Source: Gracilaria caudata
Lineage: Eukaryota > Rhodophyta > Florideophyceae > Gracilariales > Gracilariaceae
Reading direction: 5' to 3'
Length of the DNA stretch: 47,781 bases
NCBI GenBank assembly: GCA_030374735.1
Contig: JASCIV010000099.1
Span: forward strand, 1 to 47,781
In this document: piece by piece, positions 20,331-28,762 of the stretch
Numbering within the stretch: position 1 is the stretch's first letter
Layout: each line of letters begins with the position of its first letter
The notes under the pieces: model-generated
Database searches by the model: none
What the model saw: the letters and a program-made list of their open reading frames with translations, nothing else
What the model was told of the DNA's origin: nothing
Program-made: the position numbers and the translations under genes

Positions 20331-22064
20331 TATAGTGAGTTAATTGAACATTCCGCGTAAACCAGAAACGTCTTACGTTCTACGACAGTCTTTCAAAACT
20401 AAATGACAGAGCCTGATTATGTCTTCTCTGTAAAAATGATACAAAAAAAGGAAAAGATCACAAATAGTTCGGCAGGAATTCCGTACGCCACTTGTCTCCA
20501 TGCACAAGTAACTTCGAACAGAGGATATACTGGTAGTTTAACCGTCGCGTCAGGACGCAATCTCTCTTTTAAAAGCCTCACAGATAATTCGAACCGAGGA
20601 AAGCACGCGATAGAGCACTGCTCTCTGCGTTTGGGAAAGTAGTTTGAATCTTTTTTCTCTTTCTTGCTCTGTTCGGTTCAATACAGTTGCTTTCTAGGCC
20701 TTCTTTTCTCGACAGAGCGCGCAAGTCCTTTTCTTGTGATATAGTAAAACTGAGTACTAGCTTAATCACGCGCAAAACACTGGGAAATTTTTGCCGAGTT
20801 CGCACTGTGTCTGCACCTTAACCCAACCTATCATTTGAGTGAGAATGCTAGTCGTTGAAGGTGGATAGAACAGATCGAAACTCAATAGTCGACGGAGCGT
20901 AAAACGTATCTAAGCGCTAGATAGTTGGGGCGTCTTTGAATGCGTAGCATGTGCGGACTTCAGTTCGAGAATATAATGAAACCCCACTTGCGAGAGCAGG
21001 GGCATATTCCAGTGGCAGCCGATTAGGCGGAGGTATCGTCACATTATTGCGCTTTCCAATGCTGCTAAAGCGCCGAACATAGAAGAACGTGGCCAGGGAA
21101 TTGGATTATCGACTGCAGTAAACGATTGGAACGCACTGACACACGAGAAGGATTCAGCAACGTCTAATGTAAACAGTGAAAGCTCGGTAGGGCGCAATAT
21201 CTTTTTAAACGCCGAGGAAATGCACATAGGTCCGAATACAGGTTCATGCTGGATCTGAAGAAAAAAAAATTAGACATGCAGGATTATCACAAGGGTACAA
21301 GGGTACAACGCACTGATCTCTCACGTGCTATGACCAAAGCGAGAAAAGCAATTCTGCACTTGAATTCAACAATGACACACAGGAGCGTACAAGACATCAC
21401 AAAGATATGCTAAAAGGAGAAAAACGCACAGGTTTCGTACCTTATCAGATGCTTCGGTCAGTGGGTGTCCCAAGTTGTTGGATATGGAAGGAAAGAGCGC
21501 CAACCTGCTTTTTAAGTGGGAGACAGAAACAAACTGTGGAGGAGTGCCTTTCCAATGGCTGCAGACTCAAAAGTTCCCGTCATGACACAGATAGAGCGGG
21601 AAAATGGTATTGTTTTTCGCTTCGAGCAATGACGGAAATGCCACTCAATAAAACAGGGGGAATACGGCACATAATTACCACAAACAGGCTAGATCTGTAC
21701 CTCCAAAATCATAAACCACCAGAAAAGCTAGGGTATTTTTCGCCGAGACGTGAAGGCTCCCGTTCACGCTTTCGGCAGCCGCCGCAATTTTTTATTCTCC
21801 CATTACCTCAGTAGCAGCTCCATTGTGAATGCCGCCTTTTCTCCCAAGAGCTTGAAAAGGTTGGATTGTTGCACGAGCCGTACACGATGTTTTCGAATCT
21901 GCGAAACGTATCGTGCCCATGATGGTGAAAGGTTGCAATACGACCAAGAAGTTGTCATGGACCACATGCTTTCTGCATAATAAATTAAATATGTATATTG
22001 TTCCGACCATGTGACAGCGCGAAATGTAGCACCGGAGCTCTGATCCTGTGCTGTGAGTTGCACG
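20331..22064. other. Unassigned region with possible decayed coding sequence
   Basis: Plus-strand frames around 21040-21250 (APNIEERGQGIGLSTAVNDW, GRNIFLNAEEMHIG) and 21250-21480 (MQDYHKGTRVQRTDLSRAMT; EKRTGFVPYQMLRSVGVPSC) look protein-like. They are short, in different frames and match nothing I know. 21750-22064 contains overlapping frames on both strands without motifs. No RNA gene was recognised. Confidence 0.3.
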
Positions 22065-23015
22065 TTACCGAGGGGAGGTCTGTTGCGTTCTTTTTCGTTC
22101 CAGTTGCATCTCCGCCGAGTTTAAATCCATGTCGTTGATTGACGGCTTTTTCTTTTTCGACTGTCTCTTTCGCTGGAAAAACTTACTGGCATGGTCTCTT
22201 ACCAGGACATTTGTTTTTGTGCCCACCAAAGAAGCAACTGCCCGCCACTCGCTACGACCGAAGCCACGCATCCCTTCTAGAAAGAGATAGTGCTCTGTCC
22301 TTGTCCACGGCTTCCTCAACACCAATTGCCTTGGCGGAGGTGCACGTGCGCAAAAGTAAGATCTGTATTGAAAACCAGTAAAACGAGGAAAGGCTAATGA
22401 CTTAGATCGACGCAACTGATGCACAGCGGAAGATGGATGTTGGAAAGGTAGCAAGGGCCGACTGGCCTCTTCAGGTTCACAGACAGCGCGCCGTTCACTG
22501 TGGAATGGGCACAGGCCTATCCGTTTACACGGCTTTTTGTCTTGACTTAACACGCCACAAATGACGAGCCCGTTTGGGTTGCGCGCTCTACTCTTCCAAA
22601 CCCTGCAGCCCGTCGCCGTCCAATTCTTAGCGTCATCTTGTAGGACTCTCAAGCGCGTCTTTCGATCACAAATGGCCGACACCTGCGGAGTCTGATCCAA
22701 AGCATTGGCATGCGAAGAACGAAAATTGGGCTTCGCCAATGTCACCTCGTGAGAAGCAAACGCTTTTGAAGGCCCCATTCCATTGCCGATGGTTTGAAAT
22801 ATGGGAAGGGCGGGATGAATGAGAGGAGGGGATAGTAGTTGAGAGATGGAAATCTTGGTACGCATTGGTTCAGGCGCTTGTGGGAACGTCGGTGGCGAAA
22901 GAGATGACAACGGTGGGAGATGAGGCGTCGCATTACAAAATGGCTCGTATATATTCGGGCGAGAAGGCATCCCACACGGTGGTAGCGGCGGTGGTGGTGA
23001 TGATTTGAAATCCAT
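22065..23015 (-). CDS. SHAQKYF-like single-repeat MYB/SANT protein
   Basis: The first in-frame ATG is at 23015, giving 316 residues. The N-terminal ~80 residues are proline-rich. A small Cys/His cluster follows at 153-172 (CGVLSQDKKPCKRIGLCPFH: C153, C163, C169, H172), reminiscent of C3H-type potential DNA-binding domains. A single MYB/SANT repeat lies at about 236-283 (W237, W257), ending in RDHASKFFQRK. This corresponds to the SHAQKYF signature of plant and algal one-repeat MYB proteins. The tail is basic (KRQSKKKK), probably a nuclear signal. It is likely a nuclear DNA-binding protein; its targets are unknown. A CCCCGACAG acceptor-like sequence lies directly before the ATG, so an upstream exon is possible: the J-domain ORF at 23284-23697 can be joined in frame. 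A transposon-derived SANT accessory protein is the alternative. Confidence 0.7.
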   Translation of the reverse strand: MDFKSSPPPPLPPCGMPSRPNIYEPFCNATPHLPPLSSLSPPTFPQAPEPMRTKISISQLLSPPLIHPALPIFQTIGNGMGPSKAFASHEVTLAKPNFRSSHANALDQTPQVSAICDRKTRLRVLQDDAKNWTATGCRVWKSRARNPNGLVICGVLSQDKKPCKRIGLCPFHSERRAVCEPEEASRPLLPFQHPSSAVHQLRRSKSLAFPRFTGFQYRSYFCARAPPPRQLVLRKPWTRTEHYLFLEGMRGFGRSEWRAVASLVGTKTNVLVRDHASKFFQRKRQSKKKKPSINDMDLNSAEMQLERKRTQQTSPR

Positions 23016-23043
23016 AGACTGTCGGGGAGGGGGGGACAATGAT

Positions 23044-23307
23044 ATGGGGTTATGCGTCTCGAAAGAGAGCCAAGTCGATGAAACTTATGGCGTTACAGTA
23101 TCCCAAAAAAGTCTGGAGTGGGCCGTATGTGCAGAGGCTCGATCGGAGGCCGAATTTTGGAAAATGTTGGTTAGTAAAAGAAGGAAGCAAAACAAAAAGC
23201 TGCTGAGGAAGCTGATGGGCGTAAAGAAAAAAGGAAAAAGGCTTGCATACGAAATACAACTTATTTTCTTGAAACGGATGCAATCATTGTCTGCCAGCGT
23301 GGCGTGA
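23044..23307 (+). CDS. Hypothetical basic protein, 87 aa (doubtful)
   Basis: A plus-strand frame from ATG 23044 encodes 87 residues: an acidic start (VSKESQVDETYG) followed by a basic helical part (KRRKQNKKLLRKLMGVKKKG). It lies antisense between the two minus-strand ORFs and overlaps the end of the J-domain ORF. No family is recognised. If those ORFs are two exons of one gene, this frame lies almost entirely inside the intron and would be an accident. Confidence 0.2.
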   Translation: MGLCVSKESQVDETYGVTVSQKSLEWAVCAEARSEAEFWKMLVSKRRKQNKKLLRKLMGVKKKGKRLAYEIQLIFLKRMQSLSASVA

Positions 23308-23697
23308 TAAGAGATTTACTAACACCAGCCGCCCTGAGTCGTCATATATTTCGTCATCATTGCCGCAGCCATTGAATTTCACTGAAATCGGGACGACGCT
23401 ATTTGTAGACGGATGTCCTTCGACATAATCTTTGGCTATTTCAAAGCATTGAGAAAGCTTTTGTGTGCAGCGCGTAGCTCGATCGAGATCACTGGCTCCT
23501 CGTTTGTCCGGGTGAACAACCAGACATAACTTGAGATATGCGGGTCGAAGTGCTGATAATGATGTGAACTGTTGTTCTTCGTTCGGGAAGAATACTTTCA
23601 AGACTGGTGTCTCTAGCGATATGGCATCAATACGCGTCAGCTCGCCAAGAACGTCGTGGGAGCACATGTTGAGATGGTGGTCAGTGGTTGACTGCAT
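23284..23697 (-). CDS. Small J-domain protein
   Basis: ATG at 23697; 137 residues. A J domain occupies about residues 31-93 with the HPD tripeptide at 62-64 (VVHPDKRG), preceded by helix II (LSALRPAYLKLCL) and followed by helix III (RATRCTQKLSQCFEIA). J domains stimulate Hsp70 ATPase activity. There is no G/F region, zinc-finger domain or targeting signal. The HPD loop is followed by SDL-x-x-A-x-R, as in the J domain of the MULE ORF at 2156-5365, which suggests the two are related. The MYB ORF follows 269 bp downstream on the same strand. A GT at 23325-23324 and the AG before that ORF's ATG would join them in frame (124 residues plus the MYB part), so this may be the first exon of a J-MYB protein. 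Confidence 0.65.
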   Translation of the reverse strand: MQSTTDHHLNMCSHDVLGELTRIDAISLETPVLKVFFPNEEQQFTSLSALRPAYLKLCLVVHPDKRGASDLDRATRCTQKLSQCFEIAKDYVEGHPSTNSVVPISVKFNGCGNDDEIYDDSGRLVLVNLLSRHAGRQ

Positions 23698-24057
23698 GCA
23701 GCAACACAGTTGGCATGCACGTTGGTTTCTTCAGTGTCAAGATTAGTAGGAGACAGGTAGTTCTTTGACACATCCAGTACGGAAAATCGCAAAATACATA
23801 CTACTGAATGGAGCTTCTTCGACAATTCATTGTACCTTTTTCTGACTTCCTGCTATATGCCCCTACCAATAGTGCCATATGCTCAAATTACCATCACTTG
23901 CTCTTCGAAAAACAGAGATATCCCCCACCATTTGCGAAATCTCCATCGATATTATCATGGTCTCTTTCGGGGCTCGGGCGTGCCAGCCAGTTGATTTTCT
24001 TCCGACAAAAACACAAAAGCAGAAAACAAAAAAAAAGTCGCAAATTTTGCGTCTCAC
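23698..24057. other. Intergenic, nothing seen
   Basis: Short frames only. It should include the promoter of the minus-strand J-domain ORF. An A-rich stretch at about 24023-24035 is the only notable composition. Confidence 0.4.
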
Positions 24058-24064
24058 ATGATTG

Positions 24065-24228
24065 GTTGTTGTGTGGACACAGCTTTTACTCCGGACCCTG
24101 AAAGCTGGAAATGAGAATCGGCCCCTGTCCGAGCAAGTTGACTTCCTCGTCTCCTACACAAATGTCACCGACTCACCCCCGGGGACAACGCGGATTACAT
24201 TCAATGCAGTTTCGTTCCCGCACTGACG
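24065..24228 (+). pseudogene. C-terminal ORF fragment, family unknown
   Basis: A plus-strand frame reads LLLRTLKAGNENRPLSEQ, then VDFLVSYTNVTDSPPGTTR, then ITFNAVSFPH and a stop at about 24223-24225. The composition is strongly protein-like, but there is no start codon. An acceptor-like GTGTGGACACAG lies just before it, so it may be a 3' exon or a truncated gene. It ends a few bases before the next ORF. Confidence 0.3.
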
Positions 24229-24642
24229 ATGAACTTCGAAAAGAAAAGCGCGGAGCAGCAGGAATGGAGTGAGATACCGTCAACCATAAAGTCAGAGGCG
24301 GGTGGCATTCATGTCGACTTTAGACCATTGCGAGGCGAGCACGGAGAACATCCACAAAACTTTTGTTACTGTTTCATGAGTGGGTTGTTGGATCTGAAAC
24401 CCGGCGAGTCCATTGAAGTTAAGCTGTGTAGCAATGAAATGGTACATCCTCCGATAGACGTGAATGAAGGCCTAAACGTTATTGGAAGCTGTACGCCGTG
24501 CGCGGATGTGTACTTTTGGGACTTTTGGTTCTACGGATATGTGAAAGTGGGAAGTGCGAATACTTTACATTTCACTCTGACGGCGAAAGAGGTCGCCACA
24601 TCCCAACCATTCCACCCTAGGGAACAATGGAAAGGTAACTAA
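24229..24642 (+). CDS. Hypothetical protein, 137 aa
   Basis: ATG at 24229; 137 residues. It has an acidic/polar start, a Cys-containing middle (QNFCYCFMSGLLDLKPGESI) and an aromatic-rich core (ADVYFWDFWFYGYVKVGS) followed by beta-like strands (NTLHFTLTAKEV). The pattern suggests a small beta-sandwich or lectin-like fold, but I recognise no family and see no signal peptide. It follows the preceding fragment within a few bases in another frame, so the two may be halves of one gene separated by a frameshift or intron. Confidence 0.4.
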   Translation: MNFEKKSAEQQEWSEIPSTIKSEAGGIHVDFRPLRGEHGEHPQNFCYCFMSGLLDLKPGESIEVKLCSNEMVHPPIDVNEGLNVIGSCTPCADVYFWDFWFYGYVKVGSANTLHFTLTAKEVATSQPFHPREQWKGN

Positions 24643-26008
24643 CGTTACAAAATTGTGAGATGGTTTGTGTAATGTTCCTCACGATCCACAAAAACGTCTG
24701 TTATGCCTGCACCGAGTACATTTCTGGTATCCAACTGTTATTATATATTTCGTTTTGCTCCACATTGAATTCGGATGACTATCTTAAAGGCTCAGCATAT
24801 TTGCGTTATGAAGAAAGGAATTCTGCCTCTCGTTGCTGACATGTGACGTAAATAAGGTTTCCACGTATACGATTTAGCTTGAGGCAACGGGCTGGTGTAC
24901 TTGACTGGGGTCTTCCAGGAAGATACGTATTAAGAGAATGACAAATTCCAGCTAATTCGCACATTTTAAAAGGCGCATCGTCAGTTACTTCAAGGCTTCA
25001 TTCCGGGGGGGGGGGGGGGGGGCGGGGGTGGGTGGGGCGTGGGATGTCCGTACCCTGCTGCGTTGTGACGACCGGATCTTTGAGACAATAAACTGCGCGC
25101 TCAAGGCCTCTTCATTTCCACGAAAAAGGTCCGTTTCGATCCCTTCTTTCTTGTCTTTGCACTCATCATCATCTTCTGCCTCGATGATATGGTCCGTAGA
25201 TTGCAATTTAGCTTTTTCATGTGTAAAAAGGTGGCACTCAGTTTCTCCAGCCTCATCTCATTTGCGTTTTGCAAGAGCTCCCTGCGATGAAGTCGGTCAA
25301 GCACATGCAAGTTTCACAGAAAAGCGCTATTATGACCTTTTTGGTAGCAAACTCTCCACGGCGTAGTTCCACATACTGGCTGTTTGGAAGAGAAAACGAT
25401 TTCGGGACGGCATTCTCCATTAGCTAACCAACGTTTTACGAACATCTTTCCACTCCGCCAATTGAATCCTACCTTACAACAAGAAAACAACAAAAGAACA
25501 GAAGCAAGGCAAAACCGATGTTGGAGACTATTGATATTCTTGGAATGTTTTTGCGGGATTTGCAAGCTGATGATGCAACGTCTACTCTGTGCCAATTATT
25601 GTGCGTTGTCCGCTTCTCCCTGAGCGCGTGGTTAGATCTCGCGCTTGGTTTTGTGTGTGATTTAATGCTTTCTGAGTTTATTGCAGAAGCGCGAATTGAG
25701 TGGACTTGGAAATTCTGCGCAAGATCTTTGAACACTCGCGACCCCATATGGTGCAATATCTTCGCGGTATATTTGCCGATACAGAAGGTGCAAGAAATTT
25801 GTTGCTCACCGCCGGATGGCAGCGGGACACAGATCACGTTTAACAGCGCTTTCATTGGTGCATTTTGACGTTGTGAATCTCTTTGTATGCAACTGCGCAG
25901 AACAACTCGTCCGAGTATCTGCGGGTTACCCCTTGTTTCTTAATCTAAGCGATCCCAAACGGGGTCTGTATATGTGCGGGTAGATCTTATGCAAACAACT
26001 GATCCATA
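24643..26008. other. Unassigned region including an 18-G run
   Basis: No supported gene. Frames on both strands between 25028 and 25868 overlap each other and lack motifs. One minus-strand frame (25469-25855) is open for 128 codons, but its composition is unconvincing. Confidence 0.35.
25005..25022. repeat. Homopolymer of 18 G
   Basis: Eighteen consecutive G, followed by C and another G-rich stretch (GGGGGTGGGTGGGGCG). It could form a G-quadruplex, or its length could be an assembly or sequencing artefact. Confidence 0.9.
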
Positions 26009-26210
26009 ATGAATGGAAAGCTTGTACCTGCTACGAAGGCCCGTGGGACATGTAGTCGGAAATCAGCAGAGGAAGACGCTTTTGACTCCTTATTGGAACG
26101 AATTCATCCATGATGTCGCCAAGCCGCAGAATGGGCCGTTCCTGCGGAGCAACGCCCCGTTTCGGACCCCCTTTGTAGACGACTGCCGAATGACTCGTGG
26201 AAAAGGTTAA
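26009..26210 (+). other. Doubtful short coding fragments
   Basis: Two overlapping frames start at ATG 26009 (NGKLVPATKARGTCSRKSA, ending after 35 codons) and ATG 26013 (65 codons). Both look moderately protein-like, but at most one can be coding. No family is recognised. Confidence 0.15.
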
Positions 26211-27453
26211 GATCCATTTTGTATTTTTGTTATCATCATATGAACTTCAGAAAGCCTGAAATCAGAGGGATCTGGATCCGGGCCGTCTAAGATCTGTAGT
26301 AGAGCACGTCCGTGTTGACAGAATGGGCGTAAATCCTTTTCTTTGGGCACTTTCCTGAGGTGTAGATGATGGGATCGCGCTATGGTGCTGCTGTTTTAAC
26401 GTTTTCAGCAATGTGTGAAGCTCTCGGTGTATGATATCACAAATGGTGGCAAACCTTCTGATGCAGTCGTGGAGCATGAGATGTGTGTGGATTGTTTCCG
26501 CAACAGACAACAAACTTGAAATCATGTGTTCCAATGTTTTCGACGACGTTTATCTGCAGTTTACTCTCAAGCGACAAAAGGAAAGATTGTTTCCGTGTGC
26601 TTCTCGCATGGCGTCTCACTGAGTGGAGTTCTTTCGAGGATCATGCCGTCGTTGAATATTGTATATGGAATCCATGAATCTTCTGCGTTGTACACGTACT
26701 ACTCTACCTTATGTGCTCGTTATTTCTGACGATCGGCTTCTTCTTTTGGTTGCGAACTTGCGGTGGAATGGTTGCGTCGCATGTTTTTATTGAGGACATA
26801 CCTAAGCGTACGGAATATGTGATCCACACTTTGTACGCTACGAAAAAGGTGTGCCGTTCTACTTGCGCCCTCTACTTGGAGCCCGTACGAAATAATTCCC
26901 AGTCTTCTATTGAATACGGCTCACGTTTGGCAACAGGCATTCAGTACAACCGTACATCCTAAGTCCGATAGTTCAACTGCACCACGTCTTGAATGCGGGT
27001 TTTCGAGTCGTGATTGCTGATGGAGGTTAAAAACGTAGCTGTCATGGATATCAGCCTCTAGCAAAGATTTTGAAGTTTTCCAAACGAATTCCTGAGCGTT
27101 CAGAAAAGAAGAGCAAATGTGGGGTTTTAACCCCATGAATTGGCGCAAACTAAAAACGAGCGTGAATTTGAAGTGCGTGGGGGCCGGAAAGTCACCACTA
27201 AGTCCAAAAAAAAAAAAACTTGCTTGTACACAGACAGTAGTCGTGAAGAGTTTCTCAATGCTTTCTCATCGTCGCTTTTTCAACTTTTCAATTTAAAGAA
27301 GACCCCACCGACATGGCGGAAACCCGTACGATGTTGATGAAATGAAAACTGCCCAGGTGAAGCGGACCTCAACCTCAATGAGATTTTCGGGAGGTATTTA
27401 CGTTTATGCGTATGGCATGTTTTGAAATATATTTCTTTATTTTCAGGTGGCGG
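26211..27453. other. Unassigned region
   Basis: Short frames on both strands; none shows a domain. The plus-strand frame at 26711-26962 begins with a hydrophobic stretch (LFLTIGFFFWL) but has no further support. Nothing else is seen. Confidence 0.35.
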
Positions 27454-27455
27454 CA

Positions 27456-27473
27456 GCCGCCGCCGCCGCCGCC
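27456..27473. repeat. GCC trinucleotide run
   Basis: An almost perfect (GCC)n tract of about 18 bases just left of the 57-bp palindrome. It encodes poly-Ala, poly-Arg or poly-Pro depending on frame and should not be read as coding evidence. Confidence 0.85.
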
Positions 27474-27484
27474 ACGCGCCGTGA

Positions 27485-27541
27485 TTCATGGACTCGAATT
27501 TTGACGTTGTCCTAGGACAACGCAAAATCTCAGTCCATGAA
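27485..27541. repeat. 57-bp near-perfect palindrome
   Basis: The arms run TTCATGGACT to AGTCCATGAA with the centre CCTAGG at 27511-27516. The central 18 bases (CGTTGTCCTAGGACAACG) are a perfect palindrome. The arms of about 28 bp differ only at a four-base block and one base beside the centre arm. There is no loop, so it could extrude a cruciform or be the head-to-head junction of an inverted repeat. TTTCATGGAC recurs just outside the right arm, at about 27543-27552. Confidence 0.85.
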
Positions 27542-27552
27542 CTTTCATGGAC

Positions 27553-28430
27553 AGAACGACTTGCAGACAACTCATGAGCATCTGCAAATAGCTGCCGAGA
27601 CCGTTTTGTCGAGTCTGTGCAGCTTTTGTGTACGAGGAAAGAGTAATTCGCCCACCACTCCGACCAGCGGTGTAGAGATGATCTACTATGACTCCAGAGG
27701 TGGGAAGGTATTGTTGCAGAAATCGTATGCAGCTCCATCTTGGATGAACGCGAGGCGAGCTAGTGATCAAATGGAAAAGTCTGCTTCTCACAAAGCGCAT
27801 GGAATGAGATCCTTATGTTTTGCAAGTATATGTTGGTAAGAAGCTCCTGGACTCAGTGGTTTGCGTTCAGCACCGAAGTTTTGAAATTGGATGCGAAGAG
27901 GACAGATTTGTCAAGAAACGTAACGAAGCCGATGGAGATACACTGTGCATCTCTACTGCTAAACGAAAAAAGAGCTCGAACTGCTGCCAAAGCCAGCCGC
28001 ACGAGATGCAATCGTGGCACCATGATTCAGTGAATCTGAATCCACAGAGGGTTCTATATACACCGAGTCTGAGGCGTAATATCGGCTGGGCAAAGCTTTT
28101 GAAGAGCAAGATGCTAACCAGCAATCACTTCAGTCTAGTCGGAAGTATAAGGTTGCCCAAAAACAAGAGACTGATTGGTTAGCCCCGCAGCTGCAATGAA
28201 TTGTATCAAGCTCGACAGAAACACAGATAGAACAGGTTGGCATACCATTCAATCGACGAGGTAATCTAAATCGCATGGGCACTGACGAGCATAACAAACC
28301 ATACAGCGGAGTGAAAGTCGAAATGTTGAATTCGATTAGAAAGAGAAGGAAAAAGAAAAGCGATCAAGAATCATGATGTCGTCGTAAATGTCCACGATGA
28401 GCGTCAAACAGGACATTGGACATTGAAGAA
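27553..28430. other. Unassigned region
   Basis: A plus-strand frame at 27820-28182 (120 codons without an early ATG; for example LDSVVCVQHRSFEIGCEEDR) is somewhat protein-like, but no domain is seen. The minus-strand frames opposite it are equally long, so coding is unproven. Confidence 0.25.
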
Positions 28431-28561
28431 AACTCATTTTGGTACAGAACAAATCATTGGCGTTTGTGGATTGTTGTGAGTATGAGAGACAAAATATAAA
28501 GAAGAAAAAGGCAAAACGGCGTACGAAGGCAGACGCCAAAATCCCACTACAAGCGTTTGAA

Positions 28562-28762
28562 ATGGAACAGCTTTGGTATTCGCTTACATTACTGCGGCTG
28601 CAGGCATTCGGGTCGCCCTCCGCTGGCTCTACGATAAGCTGTTTACCTTCTTCTCATTCCAATGAGAAAAACCCACCCGGCCCTCTATTGATGTATCTTC
28701 TCACTACACTCCTAGTGTCGTTACTAGGTATGTTTGCGGCGCCTGCTGCCTTCATTGGATGA
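28562..28762 (+). CDS. Possible small membrane protein, 66 aa
   Basis: ATG at 28562 opens 66 codons ending in a hydrophobic segment (LLMYLLTTLLVSLLGMFAAP). No family is recognised. It may be a short transmembrane protein or chance; the frame is also open upstream without an ATG. Confidence 0.2.
   Translation: MEQLWYSLTLLRLQAFGSPSAGSTISCLPSSHSNEKNPPGPLLMYLLTTLLVSLLGMFAAPAAFIG

Noticed and set aside
27280..27800. Two long minus-strand frames across the GCC repeat and palindrome
   Set aside because: They run through low-complexity and palindromic DNA in two competing frames with no domain; the open length is probably compositional.
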